A DNA stretch of 64,000 nt from Nocardioides ganghwensis. GTDB taxonomy: Bacteria; Actinomycetota; Actinomycetes; Propionibacteriales; Nocardioidaceae. The notes below the pieces were generated by a model that was not told the origin of the DNA, ran no database searches, and saw nothing but the letters and a program-made list of their open reading frames with translations. The stretch's first letter is position 1, and each line of letters begins with the position of its first letter. The DNA lies in NCBI RefSeq assembly GCF_014779655.1, contig NZ_JACXYX010000012.1, positions 124,001-188,000 on the forward strand. Direction: 5' to 3'. Shown here piece after piece: positions 50,929 through 59,935 of the stretch. A program made the translations under genes and the position numbers.

Positions 50929-51363
50929 ATGAGCGACGTACTGAGCCGGGAAGCGATCGTGCTCGGCGGACAGGCCAGGGACCGCGACGCGGCCATCACC
51001 GAGGCCGGCAGGCTGCTGGTCGCAGCCGGCGCGGTCGACGAGGCGTACGTCGACGCCATGCACGAGCGCGAGACGTCGGTCTCGACCTTCATGGGCAACG
51101 GTCTCGCCATCCCGCACGGCACCAACGAGGCGAAGGCGCTGATCCGGCACACGGCGATCTCCTTCATCCGCTACGACGAGCCGATCGACTGGAAGGGCAG
51201 CCCTGCGAAGTACGTCGTCGGCATCGCCGGTGCCGGCGACGACCACCTGACGGTGCTCCAGGCCCTCGCGGGTGCGTTCACCGACGACGCCCAGATCGCC
51301 GCCCTCGACGCGGCCCGGACGCCCGACGACGTCCTCGCCGTGCTGGGTGACGTCAGCGCCTGA
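50929..51363 (+). CDS. mtlF: PTS mannitol EIIA
   Basis: 144 residues. Phosphorylated His63 in NGLAIPHGTNEAK. Completes the mannitol PTS with mtlA. Preceded by GAGGAAAGAGG. Separated from mtlA by 184 bp that contain a hairpin and small repeats, so it may have its own promoter or be attenuated. Confidence 0.93.
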   Translation: MSDVLSREAIVLGGQARDRDAAITEAGRLLVAAGAVDEAYVDAMHERETSVSTFMGNGLAIPHGTNEAKALIRHTAISFIRYDEPIDWKGSPAKYVVGIAGAGDDHLTVLQALAGAFTDDAQIAALDAARTPDDVLAVLGDVSA

Positions 51364-51411
51364 CGTACGCCCACCCGTGTCCCGCCGAGCCCGGTAACGG
51401 GTCCGTCCTCA

Positions 51412-51443
51412 CACTCCCGCCCCCACTGATGGGGGCGGGAGTG
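51412..51443 (+). terminator. 13-bp hairpin with T-rich tail after mtlF
   Basis: CACTCCCGCCCCC (51412-51424), loop ACTGAT, GGGGGCGGGAGTG (51431-51443), then CTTCTTT. This is the most classical intrinsic terminator in the window. Confidence 0.9.
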
Positions 51444-51499
51444 CTTCTTTCGGGCAGTTGCCGTCGGGCGCTGGGACACGCCGAAGCCTGCGCACGCCG

Positions 51500-51525
51500 C
51501 ACTACTGCGGGATGCGTAGTAGTGT
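51500..51525 (+). promoter_or_regulatory. PadR operator overlapping a leaderless -10 box
   Basis: CACTACT-N11-AGTAGTG (51500-51524) is a perfect inverted repeat. Its right arm overlaps TAGTGT (51520-51525), which ends 7 nt before the ATG at 51533. Binding here would block transcription, suggesting autorepression. Confidence 0.6.
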
Positions 51526-51532
51526 GCGCCGC

Positions 51533-51886
51533 ATGGATCAGACCCAGCTCCTCAAGGGAGTGCTCGACCTCGCGGTCCTCGCCGTGGTGCAGGACGAGGA
51601 CGGCTACGGCTACGACATCGTGCGCCGTCTGCGCGAGGGAGGACTGGCCGAGGTCGGCGACGCCTCGGTGTACGGCACCCTCCGCCGCCTCTACGCCGCC
51701 GGCGCGCTGACGTCGTACGTCGTGCCGTCCGAGAGCGGCCCGCACCGCAAGTACTACGGCATCACGCCCATCGGTCGCGAGCAGCTCGCCCGCCAGCGCG
51801 ACGACTGGCACGCCTTCGCCACGACCCTCGACGGGCTCCTCGCCGGACCCGCCGCCCCTGCCCCTGCCCGAGGAGCCAGCGCATGA
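51533..51886 (+). CDS. PadR-family transcriptional regulator
   Basis: 117 residues. PadR winged helix: LKGVLDLAVLAVVQDEDGYGYDIV and the recognition region VGDASVYGTLRRLYAAG, with the YYGITPIGREQL wing/dimer segment. Overlaps the next gene by 4 bp (ATGA). Start fixed by the TAGTGT box. PadR with a HAAS-domain membrane protein is a frequent two-gene module in Gram-positives. Confidence 0.9.
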   Translation: MDQTQLLKGVLDLAVLAVVQDEDGYGYDIVRRLREGGLAEVGDASVYGTLRRLYAAGALTSYVVPSESGPHRKYYGITPIGREQLARQRDDWHAFATTLDGLLAGPAAPAPARGASA

Positions 51887-52971
51887 ACACCACCCAGCTG
51901 CCCGTCCGTCCCGACGTCACGGCCTTCGTCGCGCGCGTCCGCGAGCTGCTCGCCGACCTCCCCGAGGAGGACCGGCTCGAACTCACCGAGGGCCTCGAGG
52001 CCGACCTGGCCGACCAGGTCGCCGAGCACGGCGGGGGAGTGCTCGGCGACCCGGAGGCGTACGCCCGGGAGCTGCGCGCCGCGGCCGGGTTCGACCCGGT
52101 CGCCCGACGGCGCGTCCGGGTGCCACGAGGACGGTCCGCGTCCGAGCTGCTCGACGGGGTCCGCGGCTGGTGGGACGACCAGGTGGCGCGGCCGAGGGTC
52201 GCCCCCGCCTGGTCCGTGGTGGTCGCGCTGCGGCCCGCGTGGTGGGTGTTCCGCGCCTGGGTGGCAGCGGTCGCCTTCTGCATCCTGGTGCCCGGCTACA
52301 CGCCGTGGAGCCTGGCGTGGCTGCCCGGCGTGAGCCCCGGGGTCGGCCTCGGCGTCCTGGCCGTGTGCGTGGTCGGCAGCACCCTGGTCGGCCTGGGTCG
52401 ACTGTGGCCCGGGTCCGCGCCGACCGGGTCGCGCGGCGTCGCCGCTCGCCTGCTGGTCGTCGGACTGAACGTGCTCGCGCTGGGCGTGACCTCGTTCGCC
52501 GCGGAGAAGGTCAGCGACGTGCAGTGGGAGCGCGACCGCGCGAACGGCTTCTACGACAGCTCGTGGACGAAGGACCTCGGCGTGATGAACCGCGGTGAGC
52601 AGGTCTGCAACATCGCGGCCTACGACGCGGACGGCCAGCCGCTCGTCGGTGTCCAGCTCTACGACCAGGACGGGCGCCCGCTCGACGTGCGGTGCCACGG
52701 CCAGCAGGGCCGTACGGTCCCGTGGATGCTCGGCGACGTCACGCGATGGAACGTCTTCCCGCTCGGCGAGCGCGCCTTCCCGGCCCGCCGGGCCGCGCAG
52801 CGTGAGGACCTCGAGGGAGCGGCCTTCCCCGTCCCGGACCGCGCGACCACCCCCGCGGTGACCAACCCGCTGGTGCCGGCCGAGGCCGAGGCGGAGCCGG
52901 CACCCACACGGAAGAAGGACGATGACCGACGGGAGGGCGAGCGCCGGGAGCGCGACGTCAGCAGGCGGTGA
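51883..52971 (+). CDS. HAAS-domain membrane protein coupled to PadR
   Basis: 362 residues. An N-terminal helical HAAS-like domain (VRELLADLPEEDRLELTEGLEADLADQV) is followed by about four transmembrane segments (115-205). A beta-rich extracellular or periplasmic-side segment follows (QVCNIAAYDADGQPLVGVQLYDQDGRPL), then a charged C-terminal tail. HAAS proteins often regulate or sense with the partner PadR. The 3' end overlaps the convergent molybdopterin oxidoreductase gene by 14 bp. Confidence 0.75.
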   Translation: MNTTQLPVRPDVTAFVARVRELLADLPEEDRLELTEGLEADLADQVAEHGGGVLGDPEAYARELRAAAGFDPVARRRVRVPRGRSASELLDGVRGWWDDQVARPRVAPAWSVVVALRPAWWVFRAWVAAVAFCILVPGYTPWSLAWLPGVSPGVGLGVLAVCVVGSTLVGLGRLWPGSAPTGSRGVAARLLVVGLNVLALGVTSFAAEKVSDVQWERDRANGFYDSSWTKDLGVMNRGEQVCNIAAYDADGQPLVGVQLYDQDGRPLDVRCHGQQGRTVPWMLGDVTRWNVFPLGERAFPARRAAQREDLEGAAFPVPDRATTPAVTNPLVPAEAEAEPAPTRKKDDDRREGERRERDVSRR

Positions 52972-55078
52972 CCACCACCGGGACGCCGTTGAGCGCGGCG
53001 TTGCCCGACACGTCGAGCAGCTCGGGGTCGGTGAGGTCGTTGACCGAGACGCCCGGCACCTCTCGGCTGCGAGCCATCAGCACGCCGTCGCCGGCGTGGC
53101 CGTAGCCGTGGGGGAGCGACACCACGCCCGGCATGAGGTCGTCGGAGGCGGCGACCTCGACCTCGACGGAGCCGACGCGTGAGGTGACCCGTACGAGCCC
53201 CCCGTCGGCGATGCTGCGCGCGGCGAGGTCGGTGGGGTTCATCAGCAGGTGGTGCCGTGGCCTGCCCTTGGTGAGCCGCTCGGAGTTGTGCATCCACGAG
53301 TTGCAGTCGCGCTGGTGGCGGCGGCCGATCAGCAGCAGGTCGTCGCCGGTCGGCGCTGGGACTGCGGCGAGCCGAGCGACGTCCTCGACCACGAGCGCCG
53401 GCGCGAGGTCGAGGCGCTTGCCCCTCGACGGCAACCGGTCGGGGAGCTGGCCGCCACGCAACGGCCCCAGGTCGATGCCCGCGGGGCGCGCGCGCAGCTT
53501 CTTCAGGGTCACCCCGCTCGACCCGCGACGCAGCAGCTGCCCGACGAGGAACGTCGGGGTCGCGGTCAGCCGCGCGCGCTGCACCAGCCGCTTCTTGAGC
53601 GGTGCCTTGCGCTCCAGCCGCGCGGTGGTGCGCAGCGTGATCTCCCGGAAGATCTCCCAGTCGTGGCGCTGGTCGGGCTCCTTGTCGAACACCGCCGGGG
53701 TGAACCGGGCCGTGTCGCGCACGGCGAGCAGGTGGAAGACCAGGTCGTAGTGGTCGCGTTCCAGCACCGTCGTCGGCGGCAGGATCACGTCGGCGTGGCG
53801 CGTCGTCTCGTTGACGTAGATGTCGACCGCCGCCATGAAGTCGAGGCCGCGCAGCGCGGCGTCGAGCCGGGCGCCGTCCGGCGTCGAGAGCACCGGGTTG
53901 CCGGCGACCGTCAGCAGCGCCCGGACCTGGCCCTCGCCGGGCGTCTCGATCTCCTCGCGCAGCGCCGCGACCGGCAGCTCGCCGGCGGTCTCCGGCAGGT
54001 CCCGCACCCGCGAGCGCCACGCGTCGTGGTGGCCGCGGCCGATCAGCCCGGTGCCCACCGCGTCGATCGCCGGCGTGGTGAACATGGCCCCGCCCGGTCG
54101 GTCGAGGTTGCCGCTGAGCACGTTGAGGCAGTTGACGGCCCACTGGCACACGGTCCCCCACGGGCCCGCCGAGACGCCGATCCGGCTGTAGACCACGCCC
54201 GCGTCCGCGGCCGCGAGCTCGTGGGCCAGCCGCCGGACCTCCGTCGCCGGCAGGCCGCTCATCGCCTCGGCGCGCTCGGGCGTGAACTCGGCGACCAGGT
54301 CCACGACCGTGTCGACCCCGTCGACGTACGACGCTGTCGTCGGCGTGGTCTCCGTCGTGAGGACGTGCAGCATCGCGAGCAGCACCCACGCGTCGGTGCC
54401 GGGCCGGACGAAGTGGTGCTCGTCGGCGACCTTCGCGGTCTCGGTGCGGCGCGGGTCGAGGACCACCATCCGGCCGCCGCGAGCCTTGAGGTCGCGCACG
54501 CGCTGGGGGAAGTCGGGCACCGTCATCAGGCTGCCGTTGGAGGCCATCGGGTTGCCGCCGACGACCAGGAACCACGAGGTGCGGTCGATGTCGGGGATCG
54601 GCAGGAACAGCTGGTGGCCGAACATCAGGTGCGCCACGAGCTGGTGGGGGAGCTGGTCGACGGAGGTCGCGGAGTAGCGGTTCCTGGTCCGGAACGACTT
54701 GAACATCGCGGTGCCGTGGGTCATCGAGCCGAGGCTGTGGGCGTTGGGGTTGCCGAGGTAGACGCCGAGCGCGTCGTCGCCGTGCTCGTTGACCACCCGG
54801 GCGACGTTGTCGGCGACCAGGTCGTACGCCTCGTCCCAGCCGATCTCCTCCCACCGGGCGTCGGCGCCCTCGCCGACGCGACGCACCGGGCGTCGCAGCC
54901 GGTCCGGGTCGGCGTACACGTCCGCGATCGCGACGCCCTTCGGGCAGACGTGGCCGCGCGACAGGGGGTCGGCGCGGTTGCCGCGCACGGCGACGACCTC
55001 GCGGCCCTCGATCGTCAGCTCGAGCCCGCAGATCGCCTCGCAGAGGTTGCACACGCCGATGCGCTTCTCACCACCCAT
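52958..55078 (-). CDS. Molybdopterin-dependent oxidoreductase
   Basis: 706 residues, DMSO-reductase/formate-dehydrogenase superfamily. N-terminal [4Fe-4S] ligands Cys10, Cys13, Cys17 and Cys45, then a conserved KGVAIADVYADPDRL segment; VGGNPMASNGSLMTV is typical of the pterin-binding core; the C-terminal molydopterin dinucleotide-binding domain spans about 590-700 (LMNPTDLAARSIADGGLVRV). No Tat signal, so cytoplasmic. No electron-transfer or maturation genes accompany it; the substrate is unknown. Confidence 0.85.
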   Translation of the reverse strand: MGGEKRIGVCNLCEAICGLELTIEGREVVAVRGNRADPLSRGHVCPKGVAIADVYADPDRLRRPVRRVGEGADARWEEIGWDEAYDLVADNVARVVNEHGDDALGVYLGNPNAHSLGSMTHGTAMFKSFRTRNRYSATSVDQLPHQLVAHLMFGHQLFLPIPDIDRTSWFLVVGGNPMASNGSLMTVPDFPQRVRDLKARGGRMVVLDPRRTETAKVADEHHFVRPGTDAWVLLAMLHVLTTETTPTTASYVDGVDTVVDLVAEFTPERAEAMSGLPATEVRRLAHELAAADAGVVYSRIGVSAGPWGTVCQWAVNCLNVLSGNLDRPGGAMFTTPAIDAVGTGLIGRGHHDAWRSRVRDLPETAGELPVAALREEIETPGEGQVRALLTVAGNPVLSTPDGARLDAALRGLDFMAAVDIYVNETTRHADVILPPTTVLERDHYDLVFHLLAVRDTARFTPAVFDKEPDQRHDWEIFREITLRTTARLERKAPLKKRLVQRARLTATPTFLVGQLLRRGSSGVTLKKLRARPAGIDLGPLRGGQLPDRLPSRGKRLDLAPALVVEDVARLAAVPAPTGDDLLLIGRRHQRDCNSWMHNSERLTKGRPRHHLLMNPTDLAARSIADGGLVRVTSRVGSVEVEVAASDDLMPGVVSLPHGYGHAGDGVLMARSREVPGVSVNDLTDPELLDVSGNAALNGVPVVVTAC

Positions 55079-55197
55079 GCGGTGGATCGTCGCACGTCCG
55101 GTACCCCACCGGGGGGTGACAGAGGACCGGGCGCAGGCCAGACTCTGCCCCGGCCCGGTCTGGACCGGGCCGCATCCCCTACAGAATGGAGACCGTC

Positions 55198-55464
55198 ATG
55201 GGTTTCGGAGGGCCGATCGGCCTCATCGTCGTCGGACTGATCCTGGCGCTGGCGTTCAACACCCAGCAGGTCGGGCCGCTCGAGGTCACCACGCTCGGCT
55301 GGATCCTGGTGCTCGCCGGCGTGTTGTGGCTCGTGCTCACGGTCGTGCAGCAGAACACCAAGCGGCGCCACACCACCACGGCCACCACGACCGACGCGCA
55401 CGGCCGCCAGGCCACCACGCAGCGCACGGACGAGTCCGACCCGCCGCCCCCGCCGGCCGTCTGA
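55198..55464 (+). CDS. Small membrane protein, DUF6458-like
   Basis: 88 residues. Two hydrophobic helices (about 5-22, MGFGGPIGLIVVGLILALAF, and 35-55) followed by a Thr-rich hydrophilic tail ending in PPPPP. The start at ATG 55198 is preferred for its GGAG (55189-55192); the ATG at 55186 has no ribosome binding site. Function unknown; common in actinobacteria. Confidence 0.75.
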   Translation: MGFGGPIGLIVVGLILALAFNTQQVGPLEVTTLGWILVLAGVLWLVLTVVQQNTKRRHTTTATTTDAHGRQATTQRTDESDPPPPPAV

Positions 55465-55517
55465 GGACCGCCGCGGACTGACCCGAGGGTCTCGTACGTC
55501 TCCGAGCGCGGCGCGGA

Positions 55518-55548
55518 TTGGGCCGCAGGTCCGGCGCCTCGATATGCT
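55518..55548 (+). promoter_or_regulatory. rpsO promoter candidate
   Basis: TTGGGC (55518-55523), 19 bp, TATGCT (55543-55548). It would give a leader of about 100 nt before rpsO, which has GAAGGAG at its start. Confidence 0.5.
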
Positions 55549-55655
55549 TCTGCGGTTGCCCGGGAGGGTGACACGCCGTCACGACGGCCGCGGAACCAGA
55601 GTGCCCCGGTGAACAGGCCCGGGCGCGCCGCGCAACGAGAACCGAAGGAGCCCCC

Positions 55656-55931
55656 ATGTCGATTGGTACCGACGCGGAGACCAAGAAGAAGATCATCGCC
55701 GAGTACGCCCTGACCGAGGGCGACACCGGTTCCCCCGAGGTCCAGATCGCGCTGCTCAGCCACCGCATCTCGCACCTCACCGAGCACCTCAAGACGCACA
55801 AGCACGACCACCACAGCCGTCGTGGCCTGCTGCTGCTCGTCGGCCAGCGCCGTCGTCTGCTCAACTACCTGCAGAAGACCGAGATCGAGCGCTACCGCTC
55901 CATCGTCGAGCGCCTCGGCCTGCGTCGCTGA
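55656..55931 (+). CDS. rpsO: 30S ribosomal protein S15
   Basis: 91 residues; primary 16S rRNA-binding protein. [17 protein letters not shown] and [18 protein letters not shown] are the conserved S15 motifs. Normal length. The rpsO-pnp pair is conserved. Confidence 0.98.
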   Translation: MSIGTDAETKKKIIAEYALTEGDTGSPEVQIALLSHRISHLTEHLKTHKHDHHSRRGLLLLVGQRRRLLNYLQKTEIERYRSIVERLGLRR

Positions 55932-55939
55932 TCGCGTCA

Positions 55940-55970
55940 GGAGCGGCTCCCCGCCACGGGGGGCCGCTCC
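55940..55970 (+). terminator. Hairpin between rpsO and pnp
   Basis: GGAGCGGCTCCCC (55940-55952) with GGGGGGCCGCTCC (55958-55970), loop GCCAC, one T-G pair. A terminator or RNase III processing site that separates rpsO from pnp. Confidence 0.75.
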
Positions 55971-56189
55971 TCTCACATCCGGGATCGGTCGCGCTAGTGT
56001 CGACCCGGAACAACTGAACAACCACCCAACAGGAGCGACCCGCCTCGTCGCCCGGTCCTCGGTAGTGGCCTTCAGATCCCCAGCCTCCGGCTCGGGAGAG
56101 CTGCGGGCCTCGATCGAAGACCGGCCCCGCGGGACCTTCGATGGTCCACCACATGAGGGGTGGACGCCGCGGATCGCTCCGCGAAGAGA

Positions 56190-56205
56190 AAGCAGGATCC
56201 TGCTT
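56190..56205 (+). promoter_or_regulatory. Palindrome over the pnp ribosome binding site
   Basis: AAGCAGGATCCTGCTT is a perfect 16-base palindrome; it contains the candidate Shine-Dalgarno AGGA (56194-56197), 10 nt before the ATG at 56208. An ATCGAAG/CTTCGAT stem is also present upstream (about 56114-56147). Confidence 0.6.
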
Positions 56206-56207
56206 CC

Positions 56208-58454
56208 ATGAGTGAACCCATCATCTCCGCTGTCGAGACCGTCCTCGACAACGGCAAGTTCGGCAAGCGCACCGTCAAGTTCGAGACCGGCCTGCTGGCC
56301 CGCCAGGCCGCCGGTTCGGTCACCGCCTACCTCGACGACGAGACCATGCTGCTCTCGGCGACGACCGCGGGCAAGACGCCCAAGGACCACTTCGACTTCT
56401 TCCCCCTGACGATCGACGTCGAGGAGCGGATGTACGCGGTGGGCCAGATCCCCGGCTCGTTCTTCCGCTCCGAGGGCCGCCCGGGCGAGGACGCGATCCT
56501 CACCTGCCGCCTGATCGACCGCCCGCTGCGCCCGACCTTCAAGAAGGGCCTGCGCAACGAGGTCCAGGTCGTCATCACCGTCATGGCGCTCGACCCCGAC
56601 ATGCCCTACGACGTGCTCGCGATCAACGCGGCGTCGCTGTCCACCCAGCTCTCCGGCCTGCCGTTCTCCGGCCCGGTCGGCGGCGTCCGCGTGGCGCTCA
56701 TTGATGGCCAGTGGGTCGCCTTCCCGACCCACTCGCAGCTCGAGTCGGCGGTCTTCGACATGGTCGTCGCGGGCCGCGTGACCGAGGCCGGCGACGTCGC
56801 CATCATGATGGTCGAGGCCGAGGCGCCCGAGGACACCATCGCGCTGGTCCAGGGTGGCGCCCAGGCGCCGACGGAGGAGGTCGTGGCCGGTGGCCTCGAC
56901 GCCGCCAAGCCCTTCATCAAGCAGCTCGTCGAGGCCCAGGCCCAGCTCGCGGCCGAGGCCGCCAAGCCGGTCCAGGACTTCCCGGTCTTCCTCGACTACG
57001 AGGACGACGTCTACGCCGCCGTCGAGGCCGCGGCCAAGGACGACACCGCCGCCGCGATGACCATCGGCGACAAGCAGGAGCGCGAGCTCAAGGTCGACGA
57101 GATCAAGGGCGCGCTGCTCGAGAAGCTCTCCGGCCAGTTCGAGGGCCGCGAGAAGGAGATCGGCGCGGCGTTCCGCTCGCTCACCAAGAGCCTGGTCCGC
57201 CAGCGCGTGCTGCGCGACAAGGTCCGCATCGACGGCCGCGGCCTCGCCGACATCCGTCCGCTGCACGCCGAGACCAACGTGATCCCGCGCGTCCACGGCT
57301 CGGCGCTGTTCGAGCGCGGCGAGACCCAGATCCTGGGTGTCACCACCCTCGACATGCTCAAGATGGAGCAGCAGCTCGACACGCTGTCCCCGGAGAAGCA
57401 CCGCCGCTACATGCACAAGTACGTCTTCCCGCCGTTCTCCACCGGTGAGACCGGTCGCGTGGGCTCGCCCAAGCGTCGCGAGGTCGGCCACGGCGCCCTG
57501 GCGCGCCGCGCCCTCCTGCCGGTGCTGCCCTCCCGCGAGGAGTTCCCCTACGCGATCCGCCAGCTCTCCGAGGCCATGGGCTCCAACGGCTCCACCTCGA
57601 TGGGCTCGGTCTGCGCCTCCACCCTCTCGCTGCTCCAGGCGGGCGTGCCGCTCAAGGCCTCCGTCGCCGGCATCGCGATGGGGCTCATCTCCGACGAGGT
57701 CGACGGCGAGACGCAGTACGTCGCGCTGACCGACATCCTCGGTGCCGAGGACGCCTTCGGCGACATGGACTTCAAGGTCGCCGGCACCCGTGAGTTCGTC
57801 ACCGCGCTCCAGCTCGACACCAAGCTCGACGGCATCCCCGCCGAGGTGCTGGCCGCCGCGCTGACCCAGGCCCGCGACGCGCGCCTGGCGATCCTCGACG
57901 TGATGGCCGAGGCCATCGACGCCCCGGAGGAGATGTCGGTCCACGCGCCGCGCATCATCACCGTCCGCGTCCCCGTCGACAAGATCGGCGAGGTGATCGG
58001 TCCCAAGGGCAAGGTCATCAACCAGATCCAGGACGACACGGGCGCGACCCTGTCCATCGAGGACGACGGCACGGTCTACATCGGTGCGACCAACGGCGAG
58101 GCCGCCGAGGCGGCCAAGGCCGCGGTCAACGCGATCGCCAACCCGACCATGCCCGAGGTCGGCGAGCGCTACCTCGGCACGGTCGTGAAGACGACCAACT
58201 TCGGTGCCTTCGTCTCGCTCATGCCCGGCAAGGACGGCCTGCTGCACATCAGCAAGCTCCGCGCCCTGGCCGGCGGCAAGCGCGTCGAGGCCGTCGAGGA
58301 CGTGCTCTCGGTGGGCCAGAAGGTCCAGGTCTCCATCGCCGAGATCGACGACCGCGGCAAGCTCTCGCTGGTCCCCGTCGTCGAGGAGTCCGAGGGATCC
58401 GAGGAGTCGGCCGAGGCCGGTTCCGATGCGGCTCCCGAGGCCGGCGACGAGTGA
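56208..58454 (+). CDS. pnp: Polyribonucleotide nucleotidyltransferase
   Basis: 748-residue 3'-5' phosphorolytic exoribonuclease. Two RNase PH domains ([24 protein letters not shown] in the first; [23 protein letters not shown] in the second), a helical linker, KH domain ([20 protein letters not shown]) and S1 domain ([26 protein letters not shown]). Acidic C-terminal tail. ATG 56208 chosen as the family start; an in-frame upstream ATG is rejected. Confidence 0.97.
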   Translation: MSEPIISAVETVLDNGKFGKRTVKFETGLLARQAAGSVTAYLDDETMLLSATTAGKTPKDHFDFFPLTIDVEERMYAVGQIPGSFFRSEGRPGEDAILTCRLIDRPLRPTFKKGLRNEVQVVITVMALDPDMPYDVLAINAASLSTQLSGLPFSGPVGGVRVALIDGQWVAFPTHSQLESAVFDMVVAGRVTEAGDVAIMMVEAEAPEDTIALVQGGAQAPTEEVVAGGLDAAKPFIKQLVEAQAQLAAEAAKPVQDFPVFLDYEDDVYAAVEAAAKDDTAAAMTIGDKQERELKVDEIKGALLEKLSGQFEGREKEIGAAFRSLTKSLVRQRVLRDKVRIDGRGLADIRPLHAETNVIPRVHGSALFERGETQILGVTTLDMLKMEQQLDTLSPEKHRRYMHKYVFPPFSTGETGRVGSPKRREVGHGALARRALLPVLPSREEFPYAIRQLSEAMGSNGSTSMGSVCASTLSLLQAGVPLKASVAGIAMGLISDEVDGETQYVALTDILGAEDAFGDMDFKVAGTREFVTALQLDTKLDGIPAEVLAAALTQARDARLAILDVMAEAIDAPEEMSVHAPRIITVRVPVDKIGEVIGPKGKVINQIQDDTGATLSIEDDGTVYIGATNGEAAEAAKAAVNAIANPTMPEVGERYLGTVVKTTNFGAFVSLMPGKDGLLHISKLRALAGGKRVEAVEDVLSVGQKVQVSIAEIDDRGKLSLVPVVEESEGSEESAEAGSDAAPEAGDE

Positions 58455-58474
58455 CCCTCGTCTGACGCTCCACC

Positions 58475-58510
58475 CCACGACCGGTCGGCCGTCAGGCCGG
58501 CCGGTCGTGG
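58475..58510 (+). terminator. 16-bp hairpin after pnp
   Basis: Arms 58475-58490 (CCACGACCGGTCGGCC) and 58495-58510 (GGCCGGCCGGTCGTGG), loop GTCA, one T-G pair allowed only in plus-strand RNA. Confidence 0.85.
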
Positions 58511-58538
58511 CGCTTCACCCCATCCCGGAAGGACCCCC

Positions 58539-59849
58539 GTGCAGAAGAACGGCACCACCCGCACCCTCCACACCGTCAAGGACGCCGACGGCGCGGTGAC
58601 CTCCCGCGTACGCCGCACGGTCCTGCCCAGCGGCCTGCGGGTCGTGACCGAGCAGATGGCCGGCAGCCGTTCGGCGAGCATCGGCGTGTGGGTCGCCGTC
58701 GGGTCGCGCGACGAGACGCCGGCCCTGCACGGCTGCTCGCACTTCCTCGAGCACCTGCTCTTCAAGGGCACCCCCGAGCGCAGCGCGATGGACATCTCCG
58801 TCGCGCTCGACGCGGTCGGAGGCGAGTTCAACGCCTTCACCACCAAGGAGTACACCGTCTTCCACGCGCGGGTGCTCGACGAGGACCTGCCCACCGCGGT
58901 CGACGTGCTCGGCGACATGGTGACCGCCTCCACGATCACCGAGGCGGACGTCGAGGCCGAGCGCGACGTGATCCTCGACGAGATCGCCATGCACGACGAC
59001 GACCCCGACGACGTGGTGCACAACCTCTTCGCCCACCAGGCGTGGGGCGACACCCCGCTCGGGCGCCCCATCGCGGGCACCGAGGCGTCGATCACCGCGA
59101 TGACGCGCGCACAGATCCACCGCTTCTACGTCCGCCACTACCGCCCGGACAACATGGTCGTCTCGGTCGCCGGCAACGTCGACCACGCGACCGTGGTGCG
59201 CCAGGTCAGGAAGGCCTTCGGCCGTGGCGGGTTCCTCGACGGCGAGGCCGCCCCGGCGCCCTCCGAGCAGTCCGAGAAGGCCCGCCGCGTGCACCCCGGC
59301 GAGTCGCGGACCGTACGCCCCCAGGAGCAGGTCAACCTCGTCCTCGGCGTCAAGGGGATCACCCGCACCGACCCGCGCCGCTACGCCCTCGGCGTGCTCA
59401 ACACCGCGCTCGGCGGCGGCACGTCGTCCCGGCTGTTCCAGGAGGTGCGCGAGCTGCGCGGCCTGGCCTACTCCGTCTACTCCTTCGCCACCCACCACGC
59501 CGACGCCGGCGTCGTGGGCGTCTCGGTCGGCTGCCTGCCCGGCAAGTACGACGCGGTGCTCGAGACCGTGCGCAACGAGCTCGCCAAGGTGGCCGCCGAC
59601 GGCCTGACCGCCGAGGAGCTCGAGCGCGGCAAGGGCCAGCTCAAGGGCGGTCTCGTGCTGGGCCTCGAGGACTCCGGCTCGCGGATGTCGCGCCTCGGCA
59701 AGGTCGAGCTGATCCACGACGAGCTGCTGACGATCGACGAGGTGGTCGCGCGTATCGAGGCGGTCACCCTCGAGGACGTCGCCCTGCTGGCGAAGGAGCT
59801 CTTCACGCAGCCCGAGCTGCTGGCGGTCGTGGGCCCGACCGCTGGTTGA
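58539..59849 (+). CDS. M16-family zinc metalloprotease
   Basis: 436 residues. The inverted zinc motif HFLEH (His68, Glu71, His72) in SHFLEHLLFKGT, with a distal Glu in EAERDVILDEIAMHDDD. Two homologous halves, the second without the zinc site, as in the processing-peptidase (PepR-like) type. It habitually follows pnp in actinobacteria. GTG start preceded by GGAAGGA. Confidence 0.93.
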   Translation: MQKNGTTRTLHTVKDADGAVTSRVRRTVLPSGLRVVTEQMAGSRSASIGVWVAVGSRDETPALHGCSHFLEHLLFKGTPERSAMDISVALDAVGGEFNAFTTKEYTVFHARVLDEDLPTAVDVLGDMVTASTITEADVEAERDVILDEIAMHDDDPDDVVHNLFAHQAWGDTPLGRPIAGTEASITAMTRAQIHRFYVRHYRPDNMVVSVAGNVDHATVVRQVRKAFGRGGFLDGEAAPAPSEQSEKARRVHPGESRTVRPQEQVNLVLGVKGITRTDPRRYALGVLNTALGGGTSSRLFQEVRELRGLAYSVYSFATHHADAGVVGVSVGCLPGKYDAVLETVRNELAKVAADGLTAEELERGKGQLKGGLVLGLEDSGSRMSRLGKVELIHDELLTIDEVVARIEAVTLEDVALLAKELFTQPELLAVVGPTAG

Positions 59850-59935
59850 GCAGCGCGGGTCACGGCTTCACACGCTCAGCCGTGCCGCTGCTCAACCACC
59901 ATCAGTGCTGACCGGATCTCCGCTGCGTGCAGCGC

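Noticed and set aside
55179..58478. 1099-codon minus-strand frame opposite rpsO-pnp
   Set aside because: It is the antisense of Ala/Asp/Glu/Val-rich pnp, with Leu/Gly/Asp/Val/Arg bias and no domain; pnp on the plus strand is unambiguous.
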